The notes under the pieces: generated by a model
The model's database searches: none
The model's input: only the letters and a program-made list of their open reading frames with translations
What the model was told of the DNA's origin: nothing
Made by a program: the position numbers and the translations under genes
Assembly: GCA_937983075.1 (NCBI GenBank)
Contig: CALKAQ010000016.1
Span: 1 to 37,417 of the forward strand
Direction of reading: 5' to 3'
DNA: 37,417 nt
Origin: an uncultured bacterium
GTDB taxonomy: Bacteria; Bacillota; Limnochordia; DTU080; JAAYLA01
Shown: in pieces, positions 1 through 7,300 of the stretch
Layout: every line of letters starts with the position of its first letter
How positions within the stretch are numbered: the stretch's first letter is position 1

Positions 1-122
1 ACCCACGTCAACGCGACACGGGCATCGAACCAAATTTGCTGTGCCGTGCGGCGCACCATGCTGCCACGCTGCGGTTGGGGCGCATTTTGAGACATCGCTC
101 GCTCGGTTTCTTTCAAGATCAT
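1..122 (-). CDS. Start of a further ABC-operon gene (partial, cut by window edge)
   Basis: Reading leftward, an open frame begins at ATG 122-120 and stays open to the window edge, giving about 40 residues (MILKETERAMSQNAPQPQRG, then a stretch ending IWFDARVALTWV). The ATG overlaps the TGA of the preceding gene (ATGA), and a GGAGG lies 8 nt upstream, so translation is probably coupled to the upstream gene. The end of the visible part resembles the first amphipathic or membrane segment of an ABC-2 permease, which would suit the operon. Too little is visible to name it. A second in-frame ATG (codon 10) is an alternative start. Confidence 0.6.
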   Translation of the reverse strand, partial: MILKETERAMSQNAPQPQRGSMVRRTAQQIWFDARVALTW

Positions 123-2446
123 TCGACTAGCCTCCATTGTTGACGCAGCCGCTGTTCAGTTGGATCGGGCAAATAACCCAGGAGACGTTCCGCGATGGCG
201 GCTCCGTCCGGCAGTGCAGCGATGGTTGTGTAGAGAAAGAGCAAATCTTCATCGTCAGGGTAAAAATTCGGCATGGCCGAGGGCGTGTTGGTGGCCTGGG
301 TTCGTACGCTGCCGCTGCTCTCGGTCAAAACCGTGGGAGAGGGAAGCGGAAGTGGTTCGTCCAGCGCCGACAGCGCGTTCGTGATGTAATGTTGCCGGAG
401 TGCCCGCAGTACCGTCCGGAGAGCGTCGTCGCCCAACGTTTCACGCAAATCGTGGAAGGCGAGAAAGACGGCGGTGAACAGATCGCCTCGCGTATGCAAG
501 CCGAGTTCATCAGTGATGCTCCAGCTGGTGCGGATGTTTGTCGCGTTACGTCGTGCGGCCCATTCGTTTCGCATATTCTCCAGCGCCCGTTCATACCAAA
601 TCTCTCCGTCTTGTTCCGATGCATAAAGAAGCGTTAAGTACTGATTCGCTGCAACGACAACCGCTGGCTTGCCATTGTCACCGCGTTCAAAAGGTGTACG
701 CACCGGTTGCAGCGGATTGGCTCCCCACCAAAGGGACAAAGCCTGCGAGTGTTGGTAGAACGCCAACGCTGATCCGAGCTGGACCTCGCCATAATAGCCG
801 GGCATGATCCACTCCGAAACACTGAGGAAACCTTGCCATGACGTCGGAAAACGGCCGCGGCTGCCGATGAAGAAATTTTCGACGACAATCGGGAGTGGTG
901 TGACGCCCGCGACGTGCGTCGGTTCACCCAACCAGCTTTCGTAAAAGGCAATCTGGTCGGCCAGTTCGGTCACATATTTGCGTGCTGCGGCGGCATGGGC
1001 GGGATAATAGTACGTCTCGATACCGGCAATGACCTCATGTGCCAACGGGCCGCCAAACACTTCGAGTCGAGCGGCTTCACCCTCATAACGTGTCTTCACG
1101 CGTCCGGATGCGAGCGGTTCTTCAGTCACGCGGCTCAGATTGGAGGCCAGCTTGAAGTCTACCGGGGCCTCGAGGGTGAGGGTAAAGCGTGCGAGGGTGG
1201 CCGCATCGTTTTGCGCACGCGGGTAGTCGATGTGGTCGATGAAGTATTCACGGGGTCCCGGCACTGGAAGCTTGTGGATTTGCCGTTGGGCCGGACACGT
1301 GTAGACGAGGTTGACCGACGTCGTATCGCCTGGCTCTAGTGGCGCCCGTAGAGAGACGGTAAAAACGTCGACACCGGTTGTATGGAAGGCGTCTAAAGAA
1401 GCGGTGGACAGTTGACACGAAGCCGGGAGGATCAGCCCGAGGGTCGACAGCGGCTCTTCACCCAGATTGCGCACACGCAGATCGGCGGTGACCTCATACG
1501 AGCCTGGTTCGTTGAGTTTCACAGCCAAATCGTAAGCTTCGATGGTGATTCCCGAGGTGAGCAAGCCGGCCGCTTCCGCGTCGAACCCGATGGGGCTGGC
1601 GTATTGTTGAACATAGCCGTAGCTTCCTAAGATGATCAGAAGCACGCCGGCGAATGCACCGCTGAACGACTGGCTCAGTCGTTGCGGCCGTCGAGCATCA
1701 CCATATTCTCTACGGCGGCGAAACGCCACGACGGCAAGCATCAGGAGAACCAGCATGAAGCCGAAGAAAAAGACACGTTGCCAAAATACATAGCCTTGAA
1801 ACGGGTAGATGCCTGCCAGCGCAGACACTCGCAGCTGCGTAGGACCGATACCGGTCAGGTGAAACAACGTCATGAATTCCCAGCGTAAATCGTTAGAGAG
1901 CTCAACGACGCCGAGGCTCATACCGGCCCAAATGCCGGTCAAAACAGGGTATAGAATAAATGGCTGCGGCATGAAGACGCCGGCGGTCATACCGAGTGTA
2001 TGAATGAACAATACGGCCGGTACGTAATGGGACAAGTAGAAAGAGGCGAGAGGCCAGAGCTCGAGAATCGCCTCGTCCTGGCCGATAAGCGATATTCCGG
2101 CAGCGATAAACATCGCGAGTCCTAACAACAACCATGCCACGGCCCCGCCCAACCAACGGGAAAACAACAGCTGCGTGTTGGTGACCGGGAAGGCATCGAA
2201 CAGTTCTTCGGTACGTTCCGCTCGGTCGCGCAGCATCGCGGCCGCAGAGGTGAACATCATCAACAGAGCCGAAAAGAGGAGTCCGCTGCCGATGATCTGC
2301 TCACCGAGACCGCGGCTTGTGTACAAGGGCGTAAAGCGATACGTACCGAACACGTACAAAAACATCACGATGGCGGTAAGCCAAAAACCGGCGCTGCGGA
2401 GCCAGAGGTTCGTTTCAAATCGCGTGACGGCCGCAAGGCGTTTCAT
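119..2446 (-). CDS. ABC-2-type membrane protein fused to a degenerate M1-peptidase-like domain (paralogue 1)
   Basis: 775 residues. Residues 1-245 hold about six hydrophobic segments (near 21-38, 53-72, 97-120, 133-155, 160-182, 222-241) like the membrane half of an ABC-2 permease, and a seventh lies at 262-280. Residues 285-775 are soluble and predicted outside the cell. That half resembles the C-terminal part of the known ABC permease/M1 aminopeptidase fusions: an ETYYYP..A...Y region (477-491) and a WWG motif (573-575). In active M1 enzymes the residues just before WWG carry HExxH; here they read SQALS (567-571), so two zinc ligands are gone, and the downstream glutamate is also absent near 596-605. 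The protein is therefore probably a non-catalytic transporter subunit. The start overlaps the ATPase stop (ATGA, 2443-2446), and the stop overlaps the next start. The substrate is unknown. Confidence 0.75.
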   Translation of the reverse strand: MKRLAAVTRFETNLWLRSAGFWLTAIVMFLYVFGTYRFTPLYTSRGLGEQIIGSGLLFSALLMMFTSAAAMLRDRAERTEELFDAFPVTNTQLLFSRWLGGAVAWLLLGLAMFIAAGISLIGQDEAILELWPLASFYLSHYVPAVLFIHTLGMTAGVFMPQPFILYPVLTGIWAGMSLGVVELSNDLRWEFMTLFHLTGIGPTQLRVSALAGIYPFQGYVFWQRVFFFGFMLVLLMLAVVAFRRRREYGDARRPQRLSQSFSGAFAGVLLIILGSYGYVQQYASPIGFDAEAAGLLTSGITIEAYDLAVKLNEPGSYEVTADLRVRNLGEEPLSTLGLILPASCQLSTASLDAFHTTGVDVFTVSLRAPLEPGDTTSVNLVYTCPAQRQIHKLPVPGPREYFIDHIDYPRAQNDAATLARFTLTLEAPVDFKLASNLSRVTEEPLASGRVKTRYEGEAARLEVFGGPLAHEVIAGIETYYYPAHAAAARKYVTELADQIAFYESWLGEPTHVAGVTPLPIVVENFFIGSRGRFPTSWQGFLSVSEWIMPGYYGEVQLGSALAFYQHSQALSLWWGANPLQPVRTPFERGDNGKPAVVVAANQYLTLLYASEQDGEIWYERALENMRNEWAARRNATNIRTSWSITDELGLHTRGDLFTAVFLAFHDLRETLGDDALRTVLRALRQHYITNALSALDEPLPLPSPTVLTESSGSVRTQATNTPSAMPNFYPDDEDLLFLYTTIAALPDGAAIAERLLGYLPDPTEQRLRQQWRLVE

Positions 2447-3321
2447 GCACCAGCGCCTCCCATGAGCAGTACATATGCGTCTTCCAGCGTGGGCTCAGCG
2501 GGTCTGCCGCGCCCGCCGGGATTTGTCGGCGAGACAATGCGCAGTTCCAAGCCTTGATCCGTGGCACGCGTTTGCACCACCCGGAAATTTTTCTCAAAAG
2601 CCGGATATTCGCTTTCCCGCACGACGACGCTCCACACATGGCCCTTGGCCCGGCGCGTGAGTTCATGCACGCTGCCGTGAAAGGCGATGCGCCCTTGACG
2701 TAGGACGGCGAGTCGGTGGCATGTGCCGCTGATGTCCGCGACGATATGGGTGGAGAGGATAATCACCCGCTCGCGTCCGAGATCGGACAGCAAGTTCCGA
2801 AAGCGAATGCGCTCCTCCGGGTCGAGCCCGGCTGCAGGCTCATCGACGATCAACAGTTTCGGGTCGCCGAGCAAGGCTTGGGCGATGCCAAGGCGCTGCT
2901 TCATGCCGCCCGAATAGCCGCGCACACGTCGATGAGCGGCGTGTTTCAAGTTGACCAACTCCAACAGCTCATCCACACGACGCAGCCGCTCCCTGCGGTC
3001 GACCATCCCTTTGAGCACCGCGACGTATTCGAGAAACTGTCTGCCCGTCATACGGCGATAGAGCCCGAACTCTTGCGGCAAATAGCCTAACATCTGCCGG
3101 ACCGGCTCTTTGTCACGCGGCAATTGGTAATTGCCGATCGTCACCTTGCCTTCGGTCGGATCGAGAATCGTCGCCAAAATGCGCATCAGTGTTGATTTGC
3201 CCGCACCGTTGGGACCGAGCAGGCCGAACATGCCTGCTTCGATGGTCAGGCTGACGTTGTCAAGCGCTGTGACGTCTTTGAAACGTTTCGTCAATCCTTC
3301 GATTTGAATGTGCAGCGCCAT
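2443..3321 (-). CDS. ABC transporter ATP-binding protein
   Basis: 292 residues, one nucleotide-binding domain. Walker A GPNGAGKST (36-44), Q-loop Gln83, signature YSGGM (136-140), Walker B LLIVDEP (156-162) and switch His192 (STH) are all intact, so it should hydrolyse ATP. The closest type is the ABC-2 exporter ATPase group. AGGAGG lies about 10 nt before ATG 3321. It sits between the two paralogous permease-like genes and overlaps the second by 4 nt, so it probably powers a heteromeric transporter containing both. Substrate unknown; the neighbouring PadR regulator suggests export of a toxic or signalling compound, which is inference. Confidence 0.93.
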   Translation of the reverse strand: MALHIQIEGLTKRFKDVTALDNVSLTIEAGMFGLLGPNGAGKSTLMRILATILDPTEGKVTIGNYQLPRDKEPVRQMLGYLPQEFGLYRRMTGRQFLEYVAVLKGMVDRRERLRRVDELLELVNLKHAAHRRVRGYSGGMKQRLGIAQALLGDPKLLIVDEPAAGLDPEERIRFRNLLSDLGRERVIILSTHIVADISGTCHRLAVLRQGRIAFHGSVHELTRRAKGHVWSVVVRESEYPAFEKNFRVVQTRATDQGLELRIVSPTNPGGRGRPAEPTLEDAYVLLMGGAGA

Positions 3322-3397
3322 GCTGTATAGCCTCCTGGAAATCGGTTTGCGCCGTTAAGACGATGCGCCGGGATGAAAGGTTCAAATCCGGCGGCGC

Positions 3398-5575
3398 TCA
3401 TGCATCGTTCTCCCAATGCTGACGTATTTGGTTTACCGTTGTTTCGGGCAGTCGTTGAAAGGCGCGTGCGACGACATTTTCACCGCCTGGCAGTGCTTCG
3501 ATCGTGCGCAAGAAAAAGAGAACGCTTTCCGTTTCCGAAACCGGCTGTGATGATCTGGCAGCAGGTGAGTTGAGGGCGTTGCGGACGGCTTCGATGTAAC
3601 GTTGTTGAAGTGCCTGGAGCACGGATTTCAGCCCGTCGTCGCCCAACGTTTGATGCAAGTCATGCAAGCTCAGGAAGATCGCTGCGGAAAGATTCGCCTG
3701 TTCAGACGACTTCTTTTGCTCGATCTCGCGGTTTGCGGCCTCTTCATCGTGTGCCGCCAGATAAAGCATCGCCAAATATTCGTTCGCGGCTTTTTCAACG
3801 GCTGTAAACCTTGATTGCACAACAAATGTAGTAGACCTCGGTATATAAACCTGATTCAATCCCCACCAGAGTGCAAGCGCATTTTGGTTCAGCGAGCCGT
3901 GGGCGGGATCAATGTGACCGTAATAATCCGGCATGGACCATTCAGGGATGTTGATAAATCCTAAATCGGATTCCCATGATTGAAAACGAGCCGATAGATT
4001 CAGGGTTTCAACAACGGCGGGAATCGGCGTCACACCGGGCACGTGCTGCGGTTCGCCGAGCCAAGAGGTGTAAAATGCGATCCGCTCGGCCAAATCGGCT
4101 GCCAAGTTGCGAGCGGCCGCAGCATGAACGGGATAGTAATACGCTTCAAGCCCGTTGATGACCTCATACACCAAGGGGCCGCCGAAAGCGTCCAACCACA
4201 CCGCTTCGCCCGCGTAGTGGGTGATTTCCCGACCGGTTTCACCGGTCGCGACGCTGATTTTAGGAATGCTGAGAGCCAGTTTGAATGTGGTTGGGGCGTC
4301 GAGTCTGACGCTGAAGCGTCTGACGTTGCGTGCATCATTTGGTGGGATGGGGTACCCGAGCCGGTCGATGATGGGGATGTTTCCGGAGGGTAGGGGAAGC
4401 CGACGTGGCATGGGATGAATCGAGCATTCATAGGTGAAGCCGACAGTTGTTTGCTCGCCGGGGGCAAGCGGAACAGCGAGGGGAAACTGTGCAGCAGAAA
4501 TTTCGGCTCGCTCGGTGCCATGGACGTCGTCTCGCACCACCCAGCAGCCGCCGGGCAGCAACAAGGCGACTTCACGAAGAGGCTCATCCAGTGCGTTCAC
4601 TACATCGACGCTGGCATGCACCGTATAGCGATCGTTGTCTTCGAAACGAACGTTCAAATCGTAAGAAGTGGCGATGACGTCAGGCCCTCGGCTGAATACT
4701 GCCGTACGGGAAAACGCCAGCGACGTTGTCGTCTGGGGACGCAGGTACCACGCGTAGCCAACGCTGCTGACAACGACGAGTACAACCGCGACCGATGAAG
4801 CGACCAGCGATCGCCTTACTCGGCTAGGGCGGCGTGCGTCGCCAGATTCACGCTGGGCTCGATAGACGAGGATTGCGTTAGCGATCAACAGCAGCGTCAG
4901 GCCCGTGAAGAACATGCGTTGCCAAAACAGATGGCTCTCAAACGGAAAAATACCTGCTAGTGTTGAGACACGCAACACCGTATGGCCGATCCCGGTCAGG
5001 TGGAATAAGTACAGGAAATCCTTGCGCAGCTCGATAACGCCGAGACCAGCCCCGGCCCAAATGCCCGTCAGAAGCGGAAAAAGAAGGAGCGGCTGGCGTA
5101 TCCAAGCGGCAGCAGCCATGCCGAGCGTATGTAAAAACAAAACGGCCGGGACGTAATGCGCGATGTAAAACGACACGAGGGGCCAGACTTCAAGGACTGC
5201 ACCGTCTTGCAGGAGGATGAGGAGTCCCGCCAAGGTGAAAACCTCAAGCCCGATGAGAAGCCACATGGCGGTGCCGGACAGCCAACGTGCGAAGAAAATT
5301 TCAGCGTTGGTGGCGGGAATAGCCTCGAGCAGCTCTTCGGTGCGTTCACTTTGATCACGCAGCATCACTGCCGCAGAGGTGAACAGAATAAGCAGCCCGC
5401 CGATGAGCAGGCCTTGGCCGAGAATCCGCTCACTGAAAGCATGACTTGTGTGAAGGTAGGCGAAGCTCCACGGCGGGAATGCGTATAGGTGAATCGCCAA
5501 GCCGGTAAGCCAAAATCCGGTGGTTCGCAGCCAAAGGCGAATTTCGAACAAGCTCAGAGCAACCAACTTTGCCAC
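3398..5575 (-). CDS. ABC-2-type membrane protein fused to a degenerate M1-peptidase-like domain (paralogue 2)
   Basis: 725 residues from GTG 5575. An upstream ATG at 5599 adds eight residues but has no ribosome site, whereas GGAG lies 9 nt before the GTG, and the GTG start (MAKLVALSLFEIRLWLR) lines up with the N-terminus of paralogue 1 (MKRLAAVTRFETNLWLR). The plan is the same: about six membrane segments, a seventh near residues 255-275, then an outer half with a conserved EAYYYP element and a WWG motif (570-572). The HExxH position reads QNALA (564-568) and the third zinc ligand is not glutamate, so this copy is also inactive as a peptidase. It is the first gene of the leftward operon, 76 nt before the ATPase, and divergent from padR. 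Confidence 0.75.
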   Translation of the reverse strand: MAKLVALSLFEIRLWLRTTGFWLTGLAIHLYAFPPWSFAYLHTSHAFSERILGQGLLIGGLLILFTSAAVMLRDQSERTEELLEAIPATNAEIFFARWLSGTAMWLLIGLEVFTLAGLLILLQDGAVLEVWPLVSFYIAHYVPAVLFLHTLGMAAAAWIRQPLLLFPLLTGIWAGAGLGVIELRKDFLYLFHLTGIGHTVLRVSTLAGIFPFESHLFWQRMFFTGLTLLLIANAILVYRAQRESGDARRPSRVRRSLVASSVAVVLVVVSSVGYAWYLRPQTTTSLAFSRTAVFSRGPDVIATSYDLNVRFEDNDRYTVHASVDVVNALDEPLREVALLLPGGCWVVRDDVHGTERAEISAAQFPLAVPLAPGEQTTVGFTYECSIHPMPRRLPLPSGNIPIIDRLGYPIPPNDARNVRRFSVRLDAPTTFKLALSIPKISVATGETGREITHYAGEAVWLDAFGGPLVYEVINGLEAYYYPVHAAAARNLAADLAERIAFYTSWLGEPQHVPGVTPIPAVVETLNLSARFQSWESDLGFINIPEWSMPDYYGHIDPAHGSLNQNALALWWGLNQVYIPRSTTFVVQSRFTAVEKAANEYLAMLYLAAHDEEAANREIEQKKSSEQANLSAAIFLSLHDLHQTLGDDGLKSVLQALQQRYIEAVRNALNSPAARSSQPVSETESVLFFLRTIEALPGGENVVARAFQRLPETTVNQIRQHWENDA

Positions 5576-5657
5576 GTCTTCACTCTCCGATCTTCTCATC
5601 GGCTGTCATCGTCAAGACGAGGCAGACCTCGGAAAAGTTCACGAATGCGCATCGCTC

Positions 5658-5687
5658 TTGACACGATATATCGAGTGGAGATATAAT
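5658..5687 (+). promoter_or_regulatory. Consensus sigma-A promoter of the padR operon
   Basis: TTGACA (5658-5663), an 18-bp spacer and TATAAT (5682-5687): both hexamers match consensus exactly. It points to padR at 5744. A palindrome fills much of the spacer and another lies just downstream, as expected for a self-repressed promoter. Confidence 0.85.
5664..5673. promoter_or_regulatory. Palindromic operator candidate, copy 1
   Basis: CGATATATCG is a perfect 10-bp palindrome directly after the -35 hexamer of the padR promoter. An identical copy lies 31 bp downstream, about three helical turns. PadR proteins bind such palindromes as dimers and often repress their own genes; that this one does so is inference. 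Confidence 0.6.
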
Positions 5688-5694
5688 CGCAGTG

Positions 5695-5704
5695 CGATAT
5701 ATCG
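5695..5704. promoter_or_regulatory. Palindromic operator candidate, copy 2
   Basis: A second exact CGATATATCG, placed around the expected transcription start of padR. Related half sites (GATATA) lie at 5680-5685 and 5711-5716. The spacing puts the two copies on the same DNA face, which would allow cooperative binding. It also lies in the interval shared with the divergent ABC operon. Confidence 0.6.
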
Positions 5705-5743
5705 ACATACGATATAACGTCCGCCGGTACACGGAGGCTGCTC

Positions 5744-6073
5744 ATGAAGTTGACAAACGCACAGCTTGCATACGTGCCGATGTCCGAAACGGCCTACTAT
5801 ATCTTGCTTTCACTCATCGAGCCGAGGCATGGGTACGGCATCATGCAGCACGTCGAAGCATTGACGAACGGTCGCCTGCGACTCGGTCCCGGCACGCTGT
5901 ATGGCAGTCTTTCACGCATGGAAAGAGATGGTTTGATCGATGTCGTGGCAGAAGAAGAGAGACGCAAGATTTACCAAATCAACGAAGTCGGCATGCGCGT
6001 GCTGCAAATGGAGCTGAGCCGTCTTAAAGAGCTGTACACAAACGGTGCTGTGGCGTTGGGGGTGCAACTATGA
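5744..6073 (+). CDS. PadR-family transcriptional regulator
   Basis: 109 residues, the usual length of short PadR proteins. The winged-helix core is plain: SETAYYILLSLIEPRHGYGI (14-33), then RLRLGPGTLYGSLSRMERDG, then a wing with EEERRKIYQIN, and a C-terminal dimerisation helix. GGAGG lies 6 nt before the ATG. It is divergent from the ABC operon and overlaps the next gene by 4 nt (ATGA). PadR regulators commonly repress adjacent exporter genes, and here the shared interval carries two identical palindromes. The effector is unknown. Confidence 0.95.
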   Translation: MKLTNAQLAYVPMSETAYYILLSLIEPRHGYGIMQHVEALTNGRLRLGPGTLYGSLSRMERDGLIDVVAEEERRKIYQINEVGMRVLQMELSRLKELYTNGAVALGVQL

Positions 6074-6615
6074 AAAAGGAGAGGAACACGCTTATCCGCT
6101 GGTTTTGCTGGTGGGGGTGGGATCCGGACAAGGTGGAGGCGTGGCTGGAAGCCATGGCGGCCGAAGGGTGGCGGCTCGTCAAAGCAGACCGGCTTTTGCT
6201 GCGCTTTCATTTCCGCCGCGACGAACCCAAAAAGGTACGCATATGTACGGATTACCCCGGGAATGTAACCCCTGAATACCGGACGCTCTTTGAGGACGCC
6301 GGTTGGGAACTCGTCGGCGAGGGGATGGGGTGGTACATTTGGCGTACGGAATACAGCGGCGCTGAACGCCCGGAAATTTTCAACGGCGTCGATGAGTTGA
6401 TCGAACGCAGCCAACGCTTGTTGCTTTTATTTGTTACGGTACTTTTAGGTCAGCTCCCGTTTTGGATCCTCAACGCCAACCGTCGCTTGATTGAGTTTAC
6501 GACAACGGCATCCAAAGTCTTTCTTGTCTTTTACGTAGTGTTGATTCTCGTCATCGTCTTCGCTGCTGTGGCAACCTCCAGCCAAATTGTCCGATTGAAA
6601 GCACGCAAACGCTGA
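6070..6615 (+). CDS. DUF2812 membrane protein
   Basis: 181 residues. The N-terminal 100 residues show the DUF2812 pattern: a W-rich start, then WLEAMAAEGWRLV (25-37), FHFRRDEPKKVRI, and EYRTLFEDAGWELVGEGMGW. Two membrane helices follow (about 118-135 and 147-170) and a short basic tail (RLKARKR). DUF2812 genes are habitually found beside padR genes, and here the two are translationally coupled by an ATGA overlap. It may tune PadR or sense the compound handled by the divergent transporter, but no function is established. Confidence 0.85.
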   Translation: MKKERNTLIRWFCWWGWDPDKVEAWLEAMAAEGWRLVKADRLLLRFHFRRDEPKKVRICTDYPGNVTPEYRTLFEDAGWELVGEGMGWYIWRTEYSGAERPEIFNGVDELIERSQRLLLLFVTVLLGQLPFWILNANRRLIEFTTTASKVFLVFYVVLILVIVFAAVATSSQIVRLKARKR

Positions 6616-6899
6616 CAAACGTAACAAGCGGCCAGCGATTTTAGGCCGCTGGCCGCTTGGCTGCGTCAGTGGATTCCGACCCCCGGAATCCCCCTTTTGG
6701 TGGCTCACCTTGCGTCGACGCGGTGATGTGGAACAACCGATCACGCTAGCCTCTTCGAATCAATTGAACAGGCCCCGTGACTGGTTGTCATAGGACGTCC
6801 TCGTACCTCCTTGGATTTAGAATGAGTTTTAATCTAAGCATCTCCTATATTACCTCATTTAGACACGATTGGCAAGACGGTTATGTCTGCCAATGTTCG
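6616..6899. other. Gene-free stretch with several hairpins
   Basis: No credible gene is seen. It holds a perfect 11-bp inverted repeat (6626-6636 with 6648-6658), an 8-bp stem with a 5-nt loop (6671-6678 with 6684-6691), a GC-rich palindrome GCGTCGACGC near 6714, and a further stem of about 9 bp (near 6868-6893) just before the promoter at 6900. None has a long T run, so termination of the padR operon here would be weak or Rho-dependent. Confidence 0.5.
6626..6658 (+). terminator. Long hairpin after the padR operon
   Basis: AAGCGGCCAGC pairs with GCTGGCCGCTT over 11 bp around an 11-nt loop, starting 11 nt after the DUF2812 stop. No T tract follows, so it is either a poor intrinsic terminator or an mRNA-stabilising 3' end. 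Confidence 0.5.
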
Positions 6900-6928
6900 T
6901 TGACACTCCTGCCGGCGGTTGGTAGACT
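6900..6928 (+). promoter_or_regulatory. Sigma-A promoter of the ion-transporter gene
   Basis: TTGACA (6900-6905), 17-bp spacer, TAGACT (6923-6928). The transcription start would be near 6935, leaving an untranslated leader of about 365 nt before the ATG at 7301. Confidence 0.65.
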
Positions 6929-6934
6929 TTGCTT

Positions 6935-7300
6935 GAAAAAAGCTGCTTTTGTCGATCAGTTTCGGGTGTAATCTCCAGGTATGAATGGTGTACCGAGTAC
7001 CGGCGGCATATCATGGCATATACGGCATGATGTCAACTTCGATTGTCACTCGTCCACCGGGCCTGCGGTGACGAGGCGTCGACTGCTCTACCTTCCTCGT
7101 GTCTCCCATGTTGCCGAGTTAGGTAATCAACGACCATTCGACCGAGTTCATTCATCGCGCTGGGGATGTTTCCGGATGGTACTGGGGTGGAACTTCCGAG
7201 TCAGTTTGATTGACGGAGGGCGGCATCGCTGTGCCTCTCAGTCGTCAACTGAAGTTCCTTAGAGAGGGGTGAAGGTCACCTCAGGGGAAGGTGACAAACG
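6935..7300 (+). promoter_or_regulatory. Long structured 5' leader of the ion-transporter mRNA (possible riboswitch)
   Basis: The leader can form several hairpins: ATCATG/CATGAT (7010-7015, 7026-7031); a 10-bp stem with one bulge, CTCGT-C-CACCG with CGGTGACGAG (7049-7059, 7066-7075); GGAACTTC/GAAGTTCC (7189-7196, 7251-7258) closing a 70-nt element; and a 7-bp hairpin holding the ribosome site. ACGAGG (7071-7076) can pair instead with CCTCGT (7095-7100), so two exclusive folds are possible. I do not recognise a named riboswitch class. A ligand-controlled leader is inference from length, structure and the sequestered ribosome site. Confidence 0.45.
7275..7295 (+). promoter_or_regulatory. Hairpin sequestering the Shine-Dalgarno of the transporter gene
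   Basis: GTCACCT (7275-7281) is a perfect complement of AGGTGAC (7289-7295) with a 7-nt loop. The 3' arm is most of the ribosome site AAGGTGA, which ends 6 nt before ATG 7301. In this fold the site is hidden, so translation would need the stem to open. Confidence 0.6.

Noticed and set aside
325..624. Open frames antisense or out of frame to the ABC genes and other core genes
   Set aside because: They are shadows of conserved coding sequence, without ribosome sites or recognisable motifs.
7184..7200. T-box-like GGGGTGGAAC before the transporter gene
   Set aside because: The ACCGCG part of the T-box and the conserved Stem I elements are missing, and no amino-acid gene follows.
6616..7300. A CRISPR array or mobile element in the hairpin-rich gap
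   Set aside because: No repeated unit with spacers, no terminal inverted repeats and no transposase frame are seen.
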